Source of the DNA: an uncultured Polaribacter sp.
GTDB lineage: Bacteria; Bacteroidota; Bacteroidia; Flavobacteriales; Flavobacteriaceae
NCBI RefSeq assembly: GCF_947497695.1
Contig: NZ_CANMHM010000002.1
Coordinates: 310,001 to 374,000 of the forward strand
Reading direction: 5' to 3'
Length of the DNA stretch: 64,000 nt
This document shows, one piece after another, positions 27,096 to 36,009 of the stretch; within the stretch, counting starts at the first letter, position 1, and every line of letters begins with the position of its first letter. The notes under the pieces are model-generated. The model saw only the letters and a program-made list of their open reading frames with translations, was not told the origin of the DNA and did no database searches. The translations under genes were made by a program, and so were the position numbers.

Positions 27096-28628
27096 ATGAG
27101 CACTTCAAAAACTATTAAATCTGCTTTAATTTCCGTTTTTCATAAAGATGGTTTAGCACCAATTGTAAAAAAATTAAACGAATTAAATGTAACAATTTAC
27201 TCTACAGGAGGCACAGAAAAATTTATTAAAGAACTAGGAATCGATGTGGTTCCTGTTGATGAAGTTACTTCTTACCCTTCTATTTTAGGAGGAAGAGTTA
27301 AAACTTTACACCCAAAAGTTTTTGGAGGTATTTTAAACAGACAAGACAACGAGAGTGATGTTGCTGAATTGGCGGAATATGATATTCCACAAATAGATTT
27401 GGTAATTGTCGATTTATATCCGTTTGAAAAAACAGTTGCTTCTGGTGCTCCAGAACAAGACATTGTAGAAAAAATTGACATTGGTGGTATTTCTTTAATT
27501 AGAGCATCCGCAAAAAACTTTAAAGACACTTTTACGGTTTCTTCAATGGAACAGTATGACGAATTTTTATCAATTTTATCAGAAAATAAAGGAACTACCT
27601 CTATAGAGCAAAGAAAAAAGTTTGCTGCAAAATCTTTTAATGTTTCCTCTCATTATGATACAGCAATTTTTAATTATTTTAATGCTGATAATTCTGAAGC
27701 TGCTTTAAAAATTAGTGAAACCAATGGTACCGTTTTAAGATATGGAGAAAACCCACATCAAAAAGGATACTTTTTTGGTGATTTAGAAGCTATGTTTGAT
27801 AAGTTACATGGTAAAGAATTAAGTTACAACAACCTATTAGATGTTGATGCAGCAGTTAATTTAATTGAAGAATTTAAAGGAGAAGCACCAACTTTTGCAA
27901 TTTTAAAACATAATAATGCTTGTGGTTTTGCACAAAGAAACACCATAAGTGAGGCTTATACTGATGCATTAGCAGGAGACCCTGTTTCTGCTTTTGGGGG
28001 TGTTTTAATTGCCAATACAGAAATTGACAAAGAAACTGCAGAAAAAATACACACCTTGTTTTGTGAAGTAGTGATTGCTCCTTCTTTTGCAGAAGATGCT
28101 TTAGCAATCTTAAAAGGAAAGAAAAACAGAATTATCTTAATTCAAAATGAAGTTGCATTGCCAAAAACTTCTGTAAGAACATGTTTAAATGGCACTTTAG
28201 TACAAGATAAAGATAGTATTACAGATCAATTAGCAGATTTAAAGTACGTTACAGATACAAAACCTACACAAGCTGAAATAGATGATTTATTGTTTGCTTC
28301 TAAATTGTGTAAAAACACAAAATCTAACACAATTATTCTGGTAAAAAACAAACAATTATTAGCTGGTGGAACAGGGCAAACAAGTAGAGTTGATGCTTTA
28401 AACCAAGCTATAGAAAAAGCAACTTCTTTTAAATTTGATTTAAATGGATGTGTTATGGCAAGTGATGCTTTTTTCCCTTTTCCTGATTGTGTAGAAATTG
28501 CAGATAAAGCAGGAGTTAAAAGTGTCATTCAACCTGGAGGCTCTATCAAAGATCAACTAAGTATTGATTATTGTAATGCAAACAATATTTCTATGGTAAT
28601 GACAGGTACAAGACATTTTAAACATTAA
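27096..28628 (+). CDS. purH: Bifunctional AICAR transformylase/IMP cyclohydrolase
   Basis: PurH catalyses the last two steps of purine synthesis: formylation of AICAR and ring closure to IMP. The 510-residue length is standard. The N-terminal MGS-like cyclohydrolase domain (about 1-190) shows STGGTEKFIKELGI and GGRVKTLHPKVFGG. The transformylase domain has RYGENPHQKGYF, LKHNNACGFA and the C-terminal SDAFFPFPD and QPGGSIKD. The gene has its own promoter, with mreB 79 bp downstream. Confidence 0.97.
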   Translation: MSTSKTIKSALISVFHKDGLAPIVKKLNELNVTIYSTGGTEKFIKELGIDVVPVDEVTSYPSILGGRVKTLHPKVFGGILNRQDNESDVAELAEYDIPQIDLVIVDLYPFEKTVASGAPEQDIVEKIDIGGISLIRASAKNFKDTFTVSSMEQYDEFLSILSENKGTTSIEQRKKFAAKSFNVSSHYDTAIFNYFNADNSEAALKISETNGTVLRYGENPHQKGYFFGDLEAMFDKLHGKELSYNNLLDVDAAVNLIEEFKGEAPTFAILKHNNACGFAQRNTISEAYTDALAGDPVSAFGGVLIANTEIDKETAEKIHTLFCEVVIAPSFAEDALAILKGKKNRIILIQNEVALPKTSVRTCLNGTLVQDKDSITDQLADLKYVTDTKPTQAEIDDLLFASKLCKNTKSNTIILVKNKQLLAGGTGQTSRVDALNQAIEKATSFKFDLNGCVMASDAFFPFPDCVEIADKAGVKSVIQPGGSIKDQLSIDYCNANNISMVMTGTRHFKH

Positions 28629-28661
28629 TAATTAATATGTAATTTACAATCAGAATTTTAG

Positions 28662-28669
28662 TAAGTTTG
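28662..28669 (+). promoter_or_regulatory. -7 element upstream of mreB
   Basis: TAAGTTTG fits TAnnTTTG, 38 bp before the mreB start. A matching -33 TTG is not obvious. Transcription may also read through from purH, as no terminator is seen between them. Confidence 0.5.
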
Positions 28670-28706
28670 TAACAATACATCAAAAATAATACAATAAAGA
28701 TATTTT

Positions 28707-29735
28707 ATGGGTTTTTTCGATTTTATGACTGAAGATATTGCGATTGATTTAGGAACCGCAAATACATTGATAATTCACAACGGAAAAGTGGTTATTGATA
28801 GTCCTTCTATCGTTGCTAGAAATAGAATTTCTGGAAAAATCATTGCAATTGGTAAAGAAGCCAACCTTATGCAAGGAAAAACCCATGAAAACATCAAAAC
28901 AATACGTCCTTTAAAAGACGGAGTTATTGCAGATTTTGAAGCATCAGAGCAGATGATTAAAGAGTTTGTAAAGCAAATCCCATCCATCAAAAAAAGAGTA
29001 TTTCCACCAGCATTAAGAATGGTTATTTGTATTCCTTCAGGAATTACAGAAGTAGAAAAACGAGCTGTTCGTGATTCTGCAAAACACATGAATGCCAAAG
29101 AAATTTACTTAATTTATGAGCCAATGGCAGCTGCAATTGGTGTTGGTATCGACATTATGGAACCAAAAGGAAACATGATTATTGATATTGGAGGTGGTAC
29201 CACAGAAATTGCTGTAATTGCTTTAAGTGGTATTGTTTGTGATCAATCTGTAAAAGTTGCAGGAGATTTGTTTACAAATGATATTATGTATTATATGCGT
29301 ACTCAACATAATTTACATGTTGGTGAAACAACTGCAGAAAAAATTAAAATCAAAATTGGTGCAGCAACAGAAGATCTAGAAACTCCACCAGAAGATATGT
29401 TAGTTCAAGGTAGAGATTTGTTAAGTGGAAAACCAAAACAAGTGCAAGTTTCTTACAGAGAAATTGCAAAAGCATTAGACAAATCTATTTTAAGAATTGA
29501 AGATGCAGTAATGGAAACTCTTTCTAAAACACCACCAGAACTAGCAGCAGACATTTACAATACAGGTATTTACTTGGCAGGAGGAGGCTCTATGTTAAGA
29601 GGATTAGACAAACGTTTATCTAGAAAAACAGATTTGCCAGTTTATGTTGCAGAAGACCCTTTAAGAGCTGTAGTTCGTGGAACTGGTATTGCTTTAAAAG
29701 AATTAAAAAAATACAAAAATGTATTAATGAATTAG
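28707..29735 (+). CDS. mreB: Rod shape-determining protein MreB
   Basis: This is the bacterial actin homologue that organises lateral wall synthesis. Actin-fold phosphate motifs are visible: AIDLGTANTLI (phosphate 1), IIDIGGGTTEIAVI (phosphate 2), and YLAGGGSMLRGLD (adenosine). The 342-residue length is usual. It heads the mreB-mreC-mreD-mrdA-rodA cluster and is 19 bp from mreC. Confidence 0.98.
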   Translation: MGFFDFMTEDIAIDLGTANTLIIHNGKVVIDSPSIVARNRISGKIIAIGKEANLMQGKTHENIKTIRPLKDGVIADFEASEQMIKEFVKQIPSIKKRVFPPALRMVICIPSGITEVEKRAVRDSAKHMNAKEIYLIYEPMAAAIGVGIDIMEPKGNMIIDIGGGTTEIAVIALSGIVCDQSVKVAGDLFTNDIMYYMRTQHNLHVGETTAEKIKIKIGAATEDLETPPEDMLVQGRDLLSGKPKQVQVSYREIAKALDKSILRIEDAVMETLSKTPPELAADIYNTGIYLAGGGSMLRGLDKRLSRKTDLPVYVAEDPLRAVVRGTGIALKELKKYKNVLMN

Positions 29736-29754
29736 CAGCCTTTAAACTCTAACA

Positions 29755-30582
29755 ATGCAGCAGATTATCTATTTTTTTCAGAAGTTTAAATATTTTCTGT
29801 TTTTTTTATTTTTAGAGTTTATTGCACTAACACTAATCTTTAACAACCTTAATTTTCATAAAAGTAAATTTATTAATTCTGCAAATGCAATTACAGGTGG
29901 GTTTTATACAAAACTTGCAAACACTTCAGAATATCTTCATCTAAAAGAAGACAACCAACATTTATCCGAAGAAAATAAACACCTGAAAAATTTATTAGAA
30001 CAACACAAAATTGTTAGTTCTAAAGATTCTATTGCAATAGATTCTACCCTTTTTTTTCAAAAAAGTGTTTATAGTCAAGCTAAAATTATCAATAACAATT
30101 ATTCTAAACCTTTTAATTTTTTAACAATTAATAAAGGTAAAAACCAAGGAGTTGACAAGGAAATGGCCATTGTTAATCATAAAGGAATTATTGGTATTAC
30201 AGAAAGCACCTCAAATAATTACACAAGAGTACAATCTATCTTAAATTTAAACAGTGAAATTAACGCAAGACTGAAAGGAAAAACTTCTTATTACGGAACT
30301 CTAAAATGGGATAGCAAAGATTATAACATTGTTCAATTACATGACATTCCTAGACAAGCTCCTTTAAAAATTGGAGACACTATTGAAACAGGAGGAAAAT
30401 CTACCATTTTTCCTGAAGGAATTCCTATAGGTTCAATTTTAAAGATTAACCAAGGTAACACTGCTGAAAACAAAGTAGACATTCAACTTTTTAACGACAT
30501 GAGTAATTTAAGGTATGTTTATGTTGTTAAAAATTTAGATAAAATAGAAATAAAATCTTTAGAAAACGGTACTAATGAATAA
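29755..30582 (+). CDS. mreC: Rod shape-determining protein MreC
   Basis: A bitopic protein of 275 residues: one membrane helix (about 13-33), a coiled-coil stretch (about 55-85, LHLKEDNQHLSEENKHLKNLL), and a periplasmic beta-barrel domain with NKGKNQGVDKEMAIVNHKGIIG and GIPIGSI. It bridges MreB and the wall synthases. Its last 8 bases overlap mreD, which supports translational coupling. Confidence 0.95.
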   Translation: MQQIIYFFQKFKYFLFFLFLEFIALTLIFNNLNFHKSKFINSANAITGGFYTKLANTSEYLHLKEDNQHLSEENKHLKNLLEQHKIVSSKDSIAIDSTLFFQKSVYSQAKIINNNYSKPFNFLTINKGKNQGVDKEMAIVNHKGIIGITESTSNNYTRVQSILNLNSEINARLKGKTSYYGTLKWDSKDYNIVQLHDIPRQAPLKIGDTIETGGKSTIFPEGIPIGSILKINQGNTAENKVDIQLFNDMSNLRYVYVVKNLDKIEIKSLENGTNE

Positions 30583-31078
30583 AAGAATAAATCAAATTTT
30601 ATTATTTTTTTTCTTGTTTTTATTACAAGTACTATTACTAAACAATATTAATTTTCTAGGAAATATAAACCCCTATTTATACATTGCTTTTATCTTCTTA
30701 TTTCCATTGAATGAAAATAGATTTACATTTCTATTTATAAGTTTCCTTCTTGGTCTTTTTATTGATTTTTTCTCAGATTCTGGAGGCATCCATGCTTTTT
30801 CAACCTTATTTATAGCTTATTTTAGGCTTTCGTTTGTAAGAATTTATTTTAGAAAAAACCCTGCAGATTATCCTTTTTTTAACTTACACCAAGAATCTTT
30901 TGGTAAAGTATTTATATATGTATCAACTTTAACAGTAATTCATCATCTTATTTACTTTTCTTTTGCTAATTTTAGTTTTCATAATATATCAATGGTTTTG
31001 ATTAACACATTAAATACAAGTGTTTTTACATTAATCTTATATTTTTTAGCAACCTCTGTTTTCACTAAAAGCGAATAA
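30575..31078 (+). CDS. mreD: Rod shape-determining protein MreD
   Basis: A very hydrophobic protein of 167 residues with five or six predicted membrane helices. It has the MreD-like segment FLLGLFIDFFSDSGGIHAF (Asp/Gly-rich between helices). It joins MreC in the elongation complex. The assignment rests on the short conserved segment and on its place between mreC and mrdA. Its stop codon overlaps the mrdA start (TAATG). Confidence 0.9.
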   Translation: MNKRINQILLFFFLFLLQVLLLNNINFLGNINPYLYIAFIFLFPLNENRFTFLFISFLLGLFIDFFSDSGGIHAFSTLFIAYFRLSFVRIYFRKNPADYPFFNLHQESFGKVFIYVSTLTVIHHLIYFSFANFSFHNISMVLINTLNTSVFTLILYFLATSVFTKSE

Positions 31079-32964
31079 TGCAAAAAGGTTTTTTACTTTA
31101 TTTATTAATTACATTAGTTGGTCTTGTATTTATAGGAAGACTTTTTCAACTTCAGATATTAAGAAGTGATAGTTACGATCCTATACACAACTCTGCTGTA
31201 AAAATTAAATATGATTACCCAGAAAGAGGTTATGTTTATGACAGAAATGGAAAACTTTTGGTTGCCAACCAGCTTTCTTATGATGTTATGGTGCAACCAA
31301 ACCAAGTAAAACCTTTAGATACTTTAGAGTTTTGCAGTCTTTTAAAAATTAACAAGAAAGACTTTTTAAGAAGATATAAAAAGGCTGAAAATTATGCTTC
31401 TTACCTACCCTCTGTTTTTTTAAAGCAATTAGCAAAAGGAGATTATGCTTTTCTTCAAGAAAAACTGCACAAATACAATGGTTTTTTTATTCAAAAAAGA
31501 ATTATTAGAGAATATCCAATTAATGCAGCTGCCAATGTTTTGGGCTATATTGGTGAGGTTAATGATGCTTTAGCCAAAAAAAACAACTACTACCAACCTG
31601 GAGAATTAATTGGTAAAGATGGTATTGAAAGACAGTATGAAGAATATCTTAGAGGTAAAAAGGGTAAAAAATATCTACAAAGAAACAATCTTAATAAAGT
31701 TACAGGGTCTTATTTAAATGGTAAGCTAGATACTTTACCAAAAAATGGTATGGACTTAACATTAACTTTAGATATAGAACTACAACGCTATGCACAGAAA
31801 CTAATGTCTGGAAAAAGAGGTGGTATTGTAGCTATTGAACCCTTAACAGGTGAAATACTTGCATTGGTAACTGCACCAACTTATGATCCAAATATGTTAG
31901 TTGGTAGAAAACGATCTAAAAACTCTACCCTACTTTTTAATGATAAAATAAGCAAACCATCTTATGATAGAGGTTTGTTAGCTGTATATCCTCCAGGATC
32001 TCCTTTTAAAATGATGAATGCCCTAATTGGACTTCAAGAGAATGTTATTAACGAACAAACGTCCTTTAAATGTTACCATGGCTTTAAATATGGTAAAAGA
32101 AAAAACGAATTTATGGGATGTCACTGTGGAATTGTAGGAAGACCTATTAAATTAAAAACAGCAATTGCAAGATCTTGCAATAGTTATTTTTCTAATACTT
32201 ATAAGAGAATTGTAGAAAAAAACAACAATCCATCAGAAGGGTTAGATAATTGGCAAAAACATGTTTTTAGTTTTGGATTAGGTAATTATTTAGGGTATGA
32301 TTTACCAGCAGGGCAAAAAGGCTTAATCCCTAATGGAAAATATTATGATAGTAGATATAGATATTCTTGGAATGGCTCTACCAATATATCAAATGCAATT
32401 GGACAAGGAGAAGTTTTAACAACACCTATTCAATTAGCAAACTTTACTGCTGCAATAGCAAACAAAGGTTATTTTTTTACACCACATGTTTTAAAAGAAG
32501 TTGATAAAAAACCAATTGAGAACCCTAAATACACCATTGCAAAAAAAACAACGATTGATGAAAAACATTTTCTGCCTGTTATTGAAGCAATGCATGAAGT
32601 TTTTAAAACAGGAACAGGAAGATGGAGTCAAGTAAAAGGGATTGAAATCTGTGGAAAAACAGGTACTTCAGAAAACTTTGTAAGAATTGATGGTAAAAAA
32701 ATACAACTGCCAGATCACTCTATTTTAGTTGCATTTGCACCTAAAGAAAACCCTAAAATTGCATTAGCTATTTTTGTAGAAAATGGTGGCTATGGATCAA
32801 CAATTGCTGCACCAATTACAAGTTTAATCATTGAAAAATATTTGACAGGAAAAATATCGAAAGCAAATAAATATAGAGAACAGAAAATGTTAGACTTAAG
32901 TTTAGAAAGTATTTACGACAAGTTATATCAAAAACCCAAAGAAATTGCGTCAAGAACGAAATAA
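31078..32964 (+). CDS. mrdA: Penicillin-binding protein 2 (elongasome transpeptidase)
   Basis: A class B PBP with 628 residues, anchored by one N-terminal helix. The dimerisation domain (about 30-205) includes YPERGYVYDRNGKLL. The transpeptidase domain shows the SxxK motif PPGSPFKMM (Ser about 312), the SxN motif ARSCNSYFS, and the KTGT motif CGKTGTSEN. It cross-links peptidoglycan during elongation with RodA, whose gene overlaps this one by 20 bp. Confidence 0.96.
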   Translation: MQKGFLLYLLITLVGLVFIGRLFQLQILRSDSYDPIHNSAVKIKYDYPERGYVYDRNGKLLVANQLSYDVMVQPNQVKPLDTLEFCSLLKINKKDFLRRYKKAENYASYLPSVFLKQLAKGDYAFLQEKLHKYNGFFIQKRIIREYPINAAANVLGYIGEVNDALAKKNNYYQPGELIGKDGIERQYEEYLRGKKGKKYLQRNNLNKVTGSYLNGKLDTLPKNGMDLTLTLDIELQRYAQKLMSGKRGGIVAIEPLTGEILALVTAPTYDPNMLVGRKRSKNSTLLFNDKISKPSYDRGLLAVYPPGSPFKMMNALIGLQENVINEQTSFKCYHGFKYGKRKNEFMGCHCGIVGRPIKLKTAIARSCNSYFSNTYKRIVEKNNNPSEGLDNWQKHVFSFGLGNYLGYDLPAGQKGLIPNGKYYDSRYRYSWNGSTNISNAIGQGEVLTTPIQLANFTAAIANKGYFFTPHVLKEVDKKPIENPKYTIAKKTTIDEKHFLPVIEAMHEVFKTGTGRWSQVKGIEICGKTGTSENFVRIDGKKIQLPDHSILVAFAPKENPKIALAIFVENGGYGSTIAAPITSLIIEKYLTGKISKANKYREQKMLDLSLESIYDKLYQKPKEIASRTK

Positions 32965-34225
32965 TATTTTTGAAAATATCGATTGGATTTTAGTTTTTTT
33001 ATTCTTTGCCTTAGTAGGCTTTGGATGGATGAATATCTATGCAGCCTCTAAAACTGAAGAAAATCATCAAATATTAGACTTTTCTACAAAATACGGAAAA
33101 CAAATTCTTTGGATTATTTTAAGCATTCCTATCATTATTATTATTCTATTTTTTAACTCTAAATTTTACGAACAATTTTCGAGTGTTTTTTATATGATAT
33201 CAATATTTGCACTAATTCTACTCTTTCCTCTTGGTAAAGAAATAAACGGTGCTAAATCTTGGTTTAGTTTTGGCCCAATGAGCTTACAACCTTCTGAATT
33301 TGTAAAAGCTTTTACGGCATTAGCAGTTGCAAAATTATTAAGTGATAGGCAATATAATTTAGGGTTAGTTAAAAACCAAATTAAAGCATTTATCATTGTT
33401 TTTACACCTGCTTTTTTAATTACACTTCAGCCAGATGCTGGTTCTGCTCTAATTTACGTTGCTTTCTTTTTTGTTTTAAATAGAGAAGGACTTACGTTAA
33501 ACTATATTATTTTTGGATCAATATTTATTATCTTATTTATTTTAACCATATTATTTAATTATATATCTGTATTACTTGTCTTACTCATCTTAATCAGTAT
33601 CGTTATCTTTTATACTGTTTATAAAGATGGAAAAAGACTGCTTCGTTTTAATTGGCATAAAATTTTAGCAATATACATTGTAAGTACTTTATTTATATTT
33701 GGCTCTAACTATACTTATAACAACGTTTTTAAACAGCATCATAGAGATCGTTTTGAAATTCTTTTAGGCTTAAAAACAGATAAAAAAAATATTGGCTATA
33801 ATTCTTATCAATCAGAACTAACAATAAGTTCTGGCGGATTTAAGGGAAAAGGATATTTAAAAGGGAATATTACCAAAGGAGATTTTGTGCCTGAACAACA
33901 TACAGATTATATTTTTAGTACTGTAGGTGAAGAATGGGGGTTTTTAGGAAGCAGTTTAGTAATTATAACATTTATGTTGATGTTATATCGCATTATTTAC
34001 CTCGCTGAATCACACTCAAACAAGTTTGGGCGAATTTATGGCTATGGTGTAGCTTCGATACTCTTTTTTCATGTTATTGTAAATATAGGGATGGTTATAG
34101 GCTTACTACCTACTGTTGGTATACCACTCCCCTTTTTTAGTTATGGAGGCTCTTCTTTATGGGGTTTTACCATTTTACTATTTATTTTTATAAGATTAGA
34201 TGCCCATAAAAATTACGATTGGTAA
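32945..34225 (+). CDS. rodA: Rod shape-determining protein RodA (SEDS glycosyltransferase)
   Basis: A SEDS-family peptidoglycan polymerase of 426 residues with about ten membrane helices. Family motifs include GAKSWFSFGPMSLQPSEF and the C-terminal GIPLPFFSYGGSSLWGF. The reading starts at TTG (32945), inside mrdA. No in-frame ATG precedes the first helix, so TTG is the best start and suggests coupling to mrdA translation. This is the last gene before the inserted element. Confidence 0.94.
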   Translation: MRQERNNIFENIDWILVFLFFALVGFGWMNIYAASKTEENHQILDFSTKYGKQILWIILSIPIIIIILFFNSKFYEQFSSVFYMISIFALILLFPLGKEINGAKSWFSFGPMSLQPSEFVKAFTALAVAKLLSDRQYNLGLVKNQIKAFIIVFTPAFLITLQPDAGSALIYVAFFFVLNREGLTLNYIIFGSIFIILFILTILFNYISVLLVLLILISIVIFYTVYKDGKRLLRFNWHKILAIYIVSTLFIFGSNYTYNNVFKQHHRDRFEILLGLKTDKKNIGYNSYQSELTISSGGFKGKGYLKGNITKGDFVPEQHTDYIFSTVGEEWGFLGSSLVIITFMLMLYRIIYLAESHSNKFGRIYGYGVASILFFHVIVNIGMVIGLLPTVGIPLPFFSYGGSSLWGFTILLFIFIRLDAHKNYDW

Positions 34226-34255
34226 AATTAAATTCTTCTAAAAAACACATAAAAA

Positions 34256-34281
34256 AAGCCTTTACATTTCTGTAAAGGCTT
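34256..34281 (-). terminator. Terminator, original downstream flank of tRNA-Met
   Basis: AAGCCTTTACA and TGTAAAGGCTT form a perfect 11-bp stem with a TTTC loop. The T-run lies on the minus strand (34251-34257), so it terminates the minus-strand tRNA-Met. After the insertion it is separated from the tRNA gene but may still limit reads at the end of rodA. Confidence 0.8.
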
Positions 34282-34291
34282 GCAATTACTT

Positions 34292-34338
34292 GTGGTCCCA
34301 CTTGGGCTCGAACCAAGGACCCTCTGATTATGAGTCAG
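34292..34338 (-). repeat. attL: displaced 3' half of tRNA-Met
   Basis: The 47 bp are identical to 58350-58396. They cover the tRNA from the anticodon arm through the T-arm to the acceptor 3' strand. The 5' half is missing here, so this is a remnant and not a functional tRNA. The original terminator sits just left of it. Confidence 0.93.
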
Positions 34339-34485
34339 CTATTTTTAGTATTCATATAGCTTCATTAATTTTCTTTTCAATTGATTTTCAATGTTTTAAA
34401 TAATATAACTTTTCTTTTAGTTATATTTAATTTACTTTTACCCCATCAATTGTTGTACTAATGTTGTACTGTTACTTTAAGAATT
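34339..34485 (+). promoter_or_regulatory. Left-end region with candidate integrase arm sites
   Basis: TGTTGTACT occurs at 34451-34459 and 34462-34470 and again at the other end at 58292-58300. The paired left copies lie directly in front of the integrase start at 34486, so binding there could serve both recombination and autoregulation. No other gene is seen in this stretch. Confidence 0.55.
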
Positions 34486-35703
34486 ATGCCTACTATAAAA
34501 ATTGTATTACGAAAAACAAAGTTAACCAATAAAGAATACCCTATTTATTTAAGGGTTACACACTTCAGGAAATCTAAATTTTTTAGAACACATTTTAATT
34601 CATCCTTAAAAGAATGGAATGGAAAAACTGGAGAGTTTAATTCAAAAAACGACAATACAATTCAAAACAACAGAGTACTGACTAAATATAAATCTCGGGT
34701 TTTAAAAATTATAAACAATTTTGAATTAGAAGAGAAGGATTTTAGTTTTAGTGCCTTTGAAAAAGAGCTTCTAATTATCACGAACCCTTTACATAATAAT
34801 TTTTTTAGCTTTTTTAGTATTATAACTAGTGAAATGCTGGATAGCGACAGAACTGGCAGCGCAAGGGTTAATAATGATACTTATAGATCATTGAAGTTAT
34901 TTAATAAAAATTCGGTTGAATTAAATTTTGAAGATTTAAATGTAGATTTTCTTTATAGATATGAAGTTTTCTTAAGAAAAAGAGGTGGCACAGGTGGTGG
35001 CATTGGTGTTAAAATGAGAGCTATTAGAGCGGTTTATAATCAAGCTATTAAAAGAAACCTTACTAAGGAGAGTAATTACCCTTTTAAAGTGTACAAAGTT
35101 TCTAAACTTAAAGGTACGGGTATAAAAAGCGCATTAGATCTTGAGGATATAAATAAAATTAAAGACCTAGATTTGTCTGAATACCCAGAATTAATAAACT
35201 CAAGGAATTATTTTATATTTAGCTTCTTTACAAGAGGAATGAATTTTATAGACATGCTCCTACTTTCGGATACTAATATTTCAAAAGATAGAGTGAAGTA
35301 TAAAAGATCTAAAACAGGTGTTAATTTTTCTATAAAGAAACTAGAGCCTATTCAACAAATTTTAGATTATTACAAAACAAATAAGCTTACTAATACAAAA
35401 TATATTTTTCCAATACTGCTTAAAGACAATCTTACATCTAAACAAATTGAAAATAGAAAGGATAAAGTATTGACTACTTTTAATAAAGACTTAAAAGAAA
35501 TAGCTAGACTTTGTGGCATAAAAGAAAACGTTACCAGCTATGTGGCTAGACATAGTTTCGCTAATTGTATGAGAACTAATGGGAGTTCTACCGAAGTGAT
35601 TAGTGAGAGTTTAGGGCATCAAGAATTAAGTACCACTAAGGCGTATTTAAAAGAATTAGGTACTAGTGAATTAGATGATGCTTGTGATTTATTACTTAAT
35701 TAA
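34486..35703 (+). CDS. Tyrosine recombinase/integrase of the element
   Basis: A site-specific integrase of 405 residues, the usual size for Bacteroidota elements. The order is an arm-type N-terminal domain (KIVLRKTKLTNKEYPIYLRV), a SAM-like core-binding domain (about 95-210), and the catalytic domain. Catalytic residues: Arg in FFTRGMNF, the segment SYVARHSF (Tyr in place of the first His), His in LGHQELSTT and the Tyr in KAYLKEL. It would integrate at the tRNA-Met 3' end, whose repeat is 147 bp upstream. It points into the element. Confidence 0.93.
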   Translation: MPTIKIVLRKTKLTNKEYPIYLRVTHFRKSKFFRTHFNSSLKEWNGKTGEFNSKNDNTIQNNRVLTKYKSRVLKIINNFELEEKDFSFSAFEKELLIITNPLHNNFFSFFSIITSEMLDSDRTGSARVNNDTYRSLKLFNKNSVELNFEDLNVDFLYRYEVFLRKRGGTGGGIGVKMRAIRAVYNQAIKRNLTKESNYPFKVYKVSKLKGTGIKSALDLEDINKIKDLDLSEYPELINSRNYFIFSFFTRGMNFIDMLLLSDTNISKDRVKYKRSKTGVNFSIKKLEPIQQILDYYKTNKLTNTKYIFPILLKDNLTSKQIENRKDKVLTTFNKDLKEIARLCGIKENVTSYVARHSFANCMRTNGSSTEVISESLGHQELSTTKAYLKELGTSELDDACDLLLN

Positions 35704-35723
35704 ACATCGTTTTTCGCAAGGTT

Positions 35724-36003
35724 TTAAATAAGGCGATATGTATAATTTACATTTGACTCATTTTCGATTTCAGTTTCAAATTCTATTTCTTTTGAATCAC
35801 TTTCCCAATTCAAAACATTATCATAATTTTCTAAATTATGCTCTCCTTTTGTGAAATTTAATAAAGAAACACCTTCCTTAAGCAACAATAGATACTTAAT
35901 AAAAGAACTCTTACCTGAATTATTAGGTCTTGTTAAAATGGTAAAAGGTCTTAACTGAAAAGTTGTTTTATCCTTAAAAACTCGGAAGTTTTTTAATATT
36001 CAT
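35724..36003 (-). pseudogene. Truncated 5' remnant of an AAA ATPase gene
   Basis: On the minus strand, a frame entered shortly after an ATG at 36003 reads LKNFRVFKDKTTFQLRPF, then a Walker A segment TRPNNSGKSSFIKYLLLLK, then the ENYDNVLNWESDSKEIEF stretch typical after Walker A in AAA_15/OLD-type ATPases. It stops at 35724-35726. The in-frame ATG runs into a stop after 9 codons, so there is also a frameshift at the start. Only about 90 codons of a normally 400-600 codon gene remain. The Walker B and signature parts are absent. It is a relic of another ATPase defence gene, cut near the integrase. Confidence 0.75.
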
Positions 36004-36009
36004 TAAGTC

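Noticed and set aside
34292..34338. A second functional tRNA-Met
   Set aside because: Only the 3' part of the tRNA is present. The 5' acceptor strand and D-arm are missing, so it is the attL remnant.
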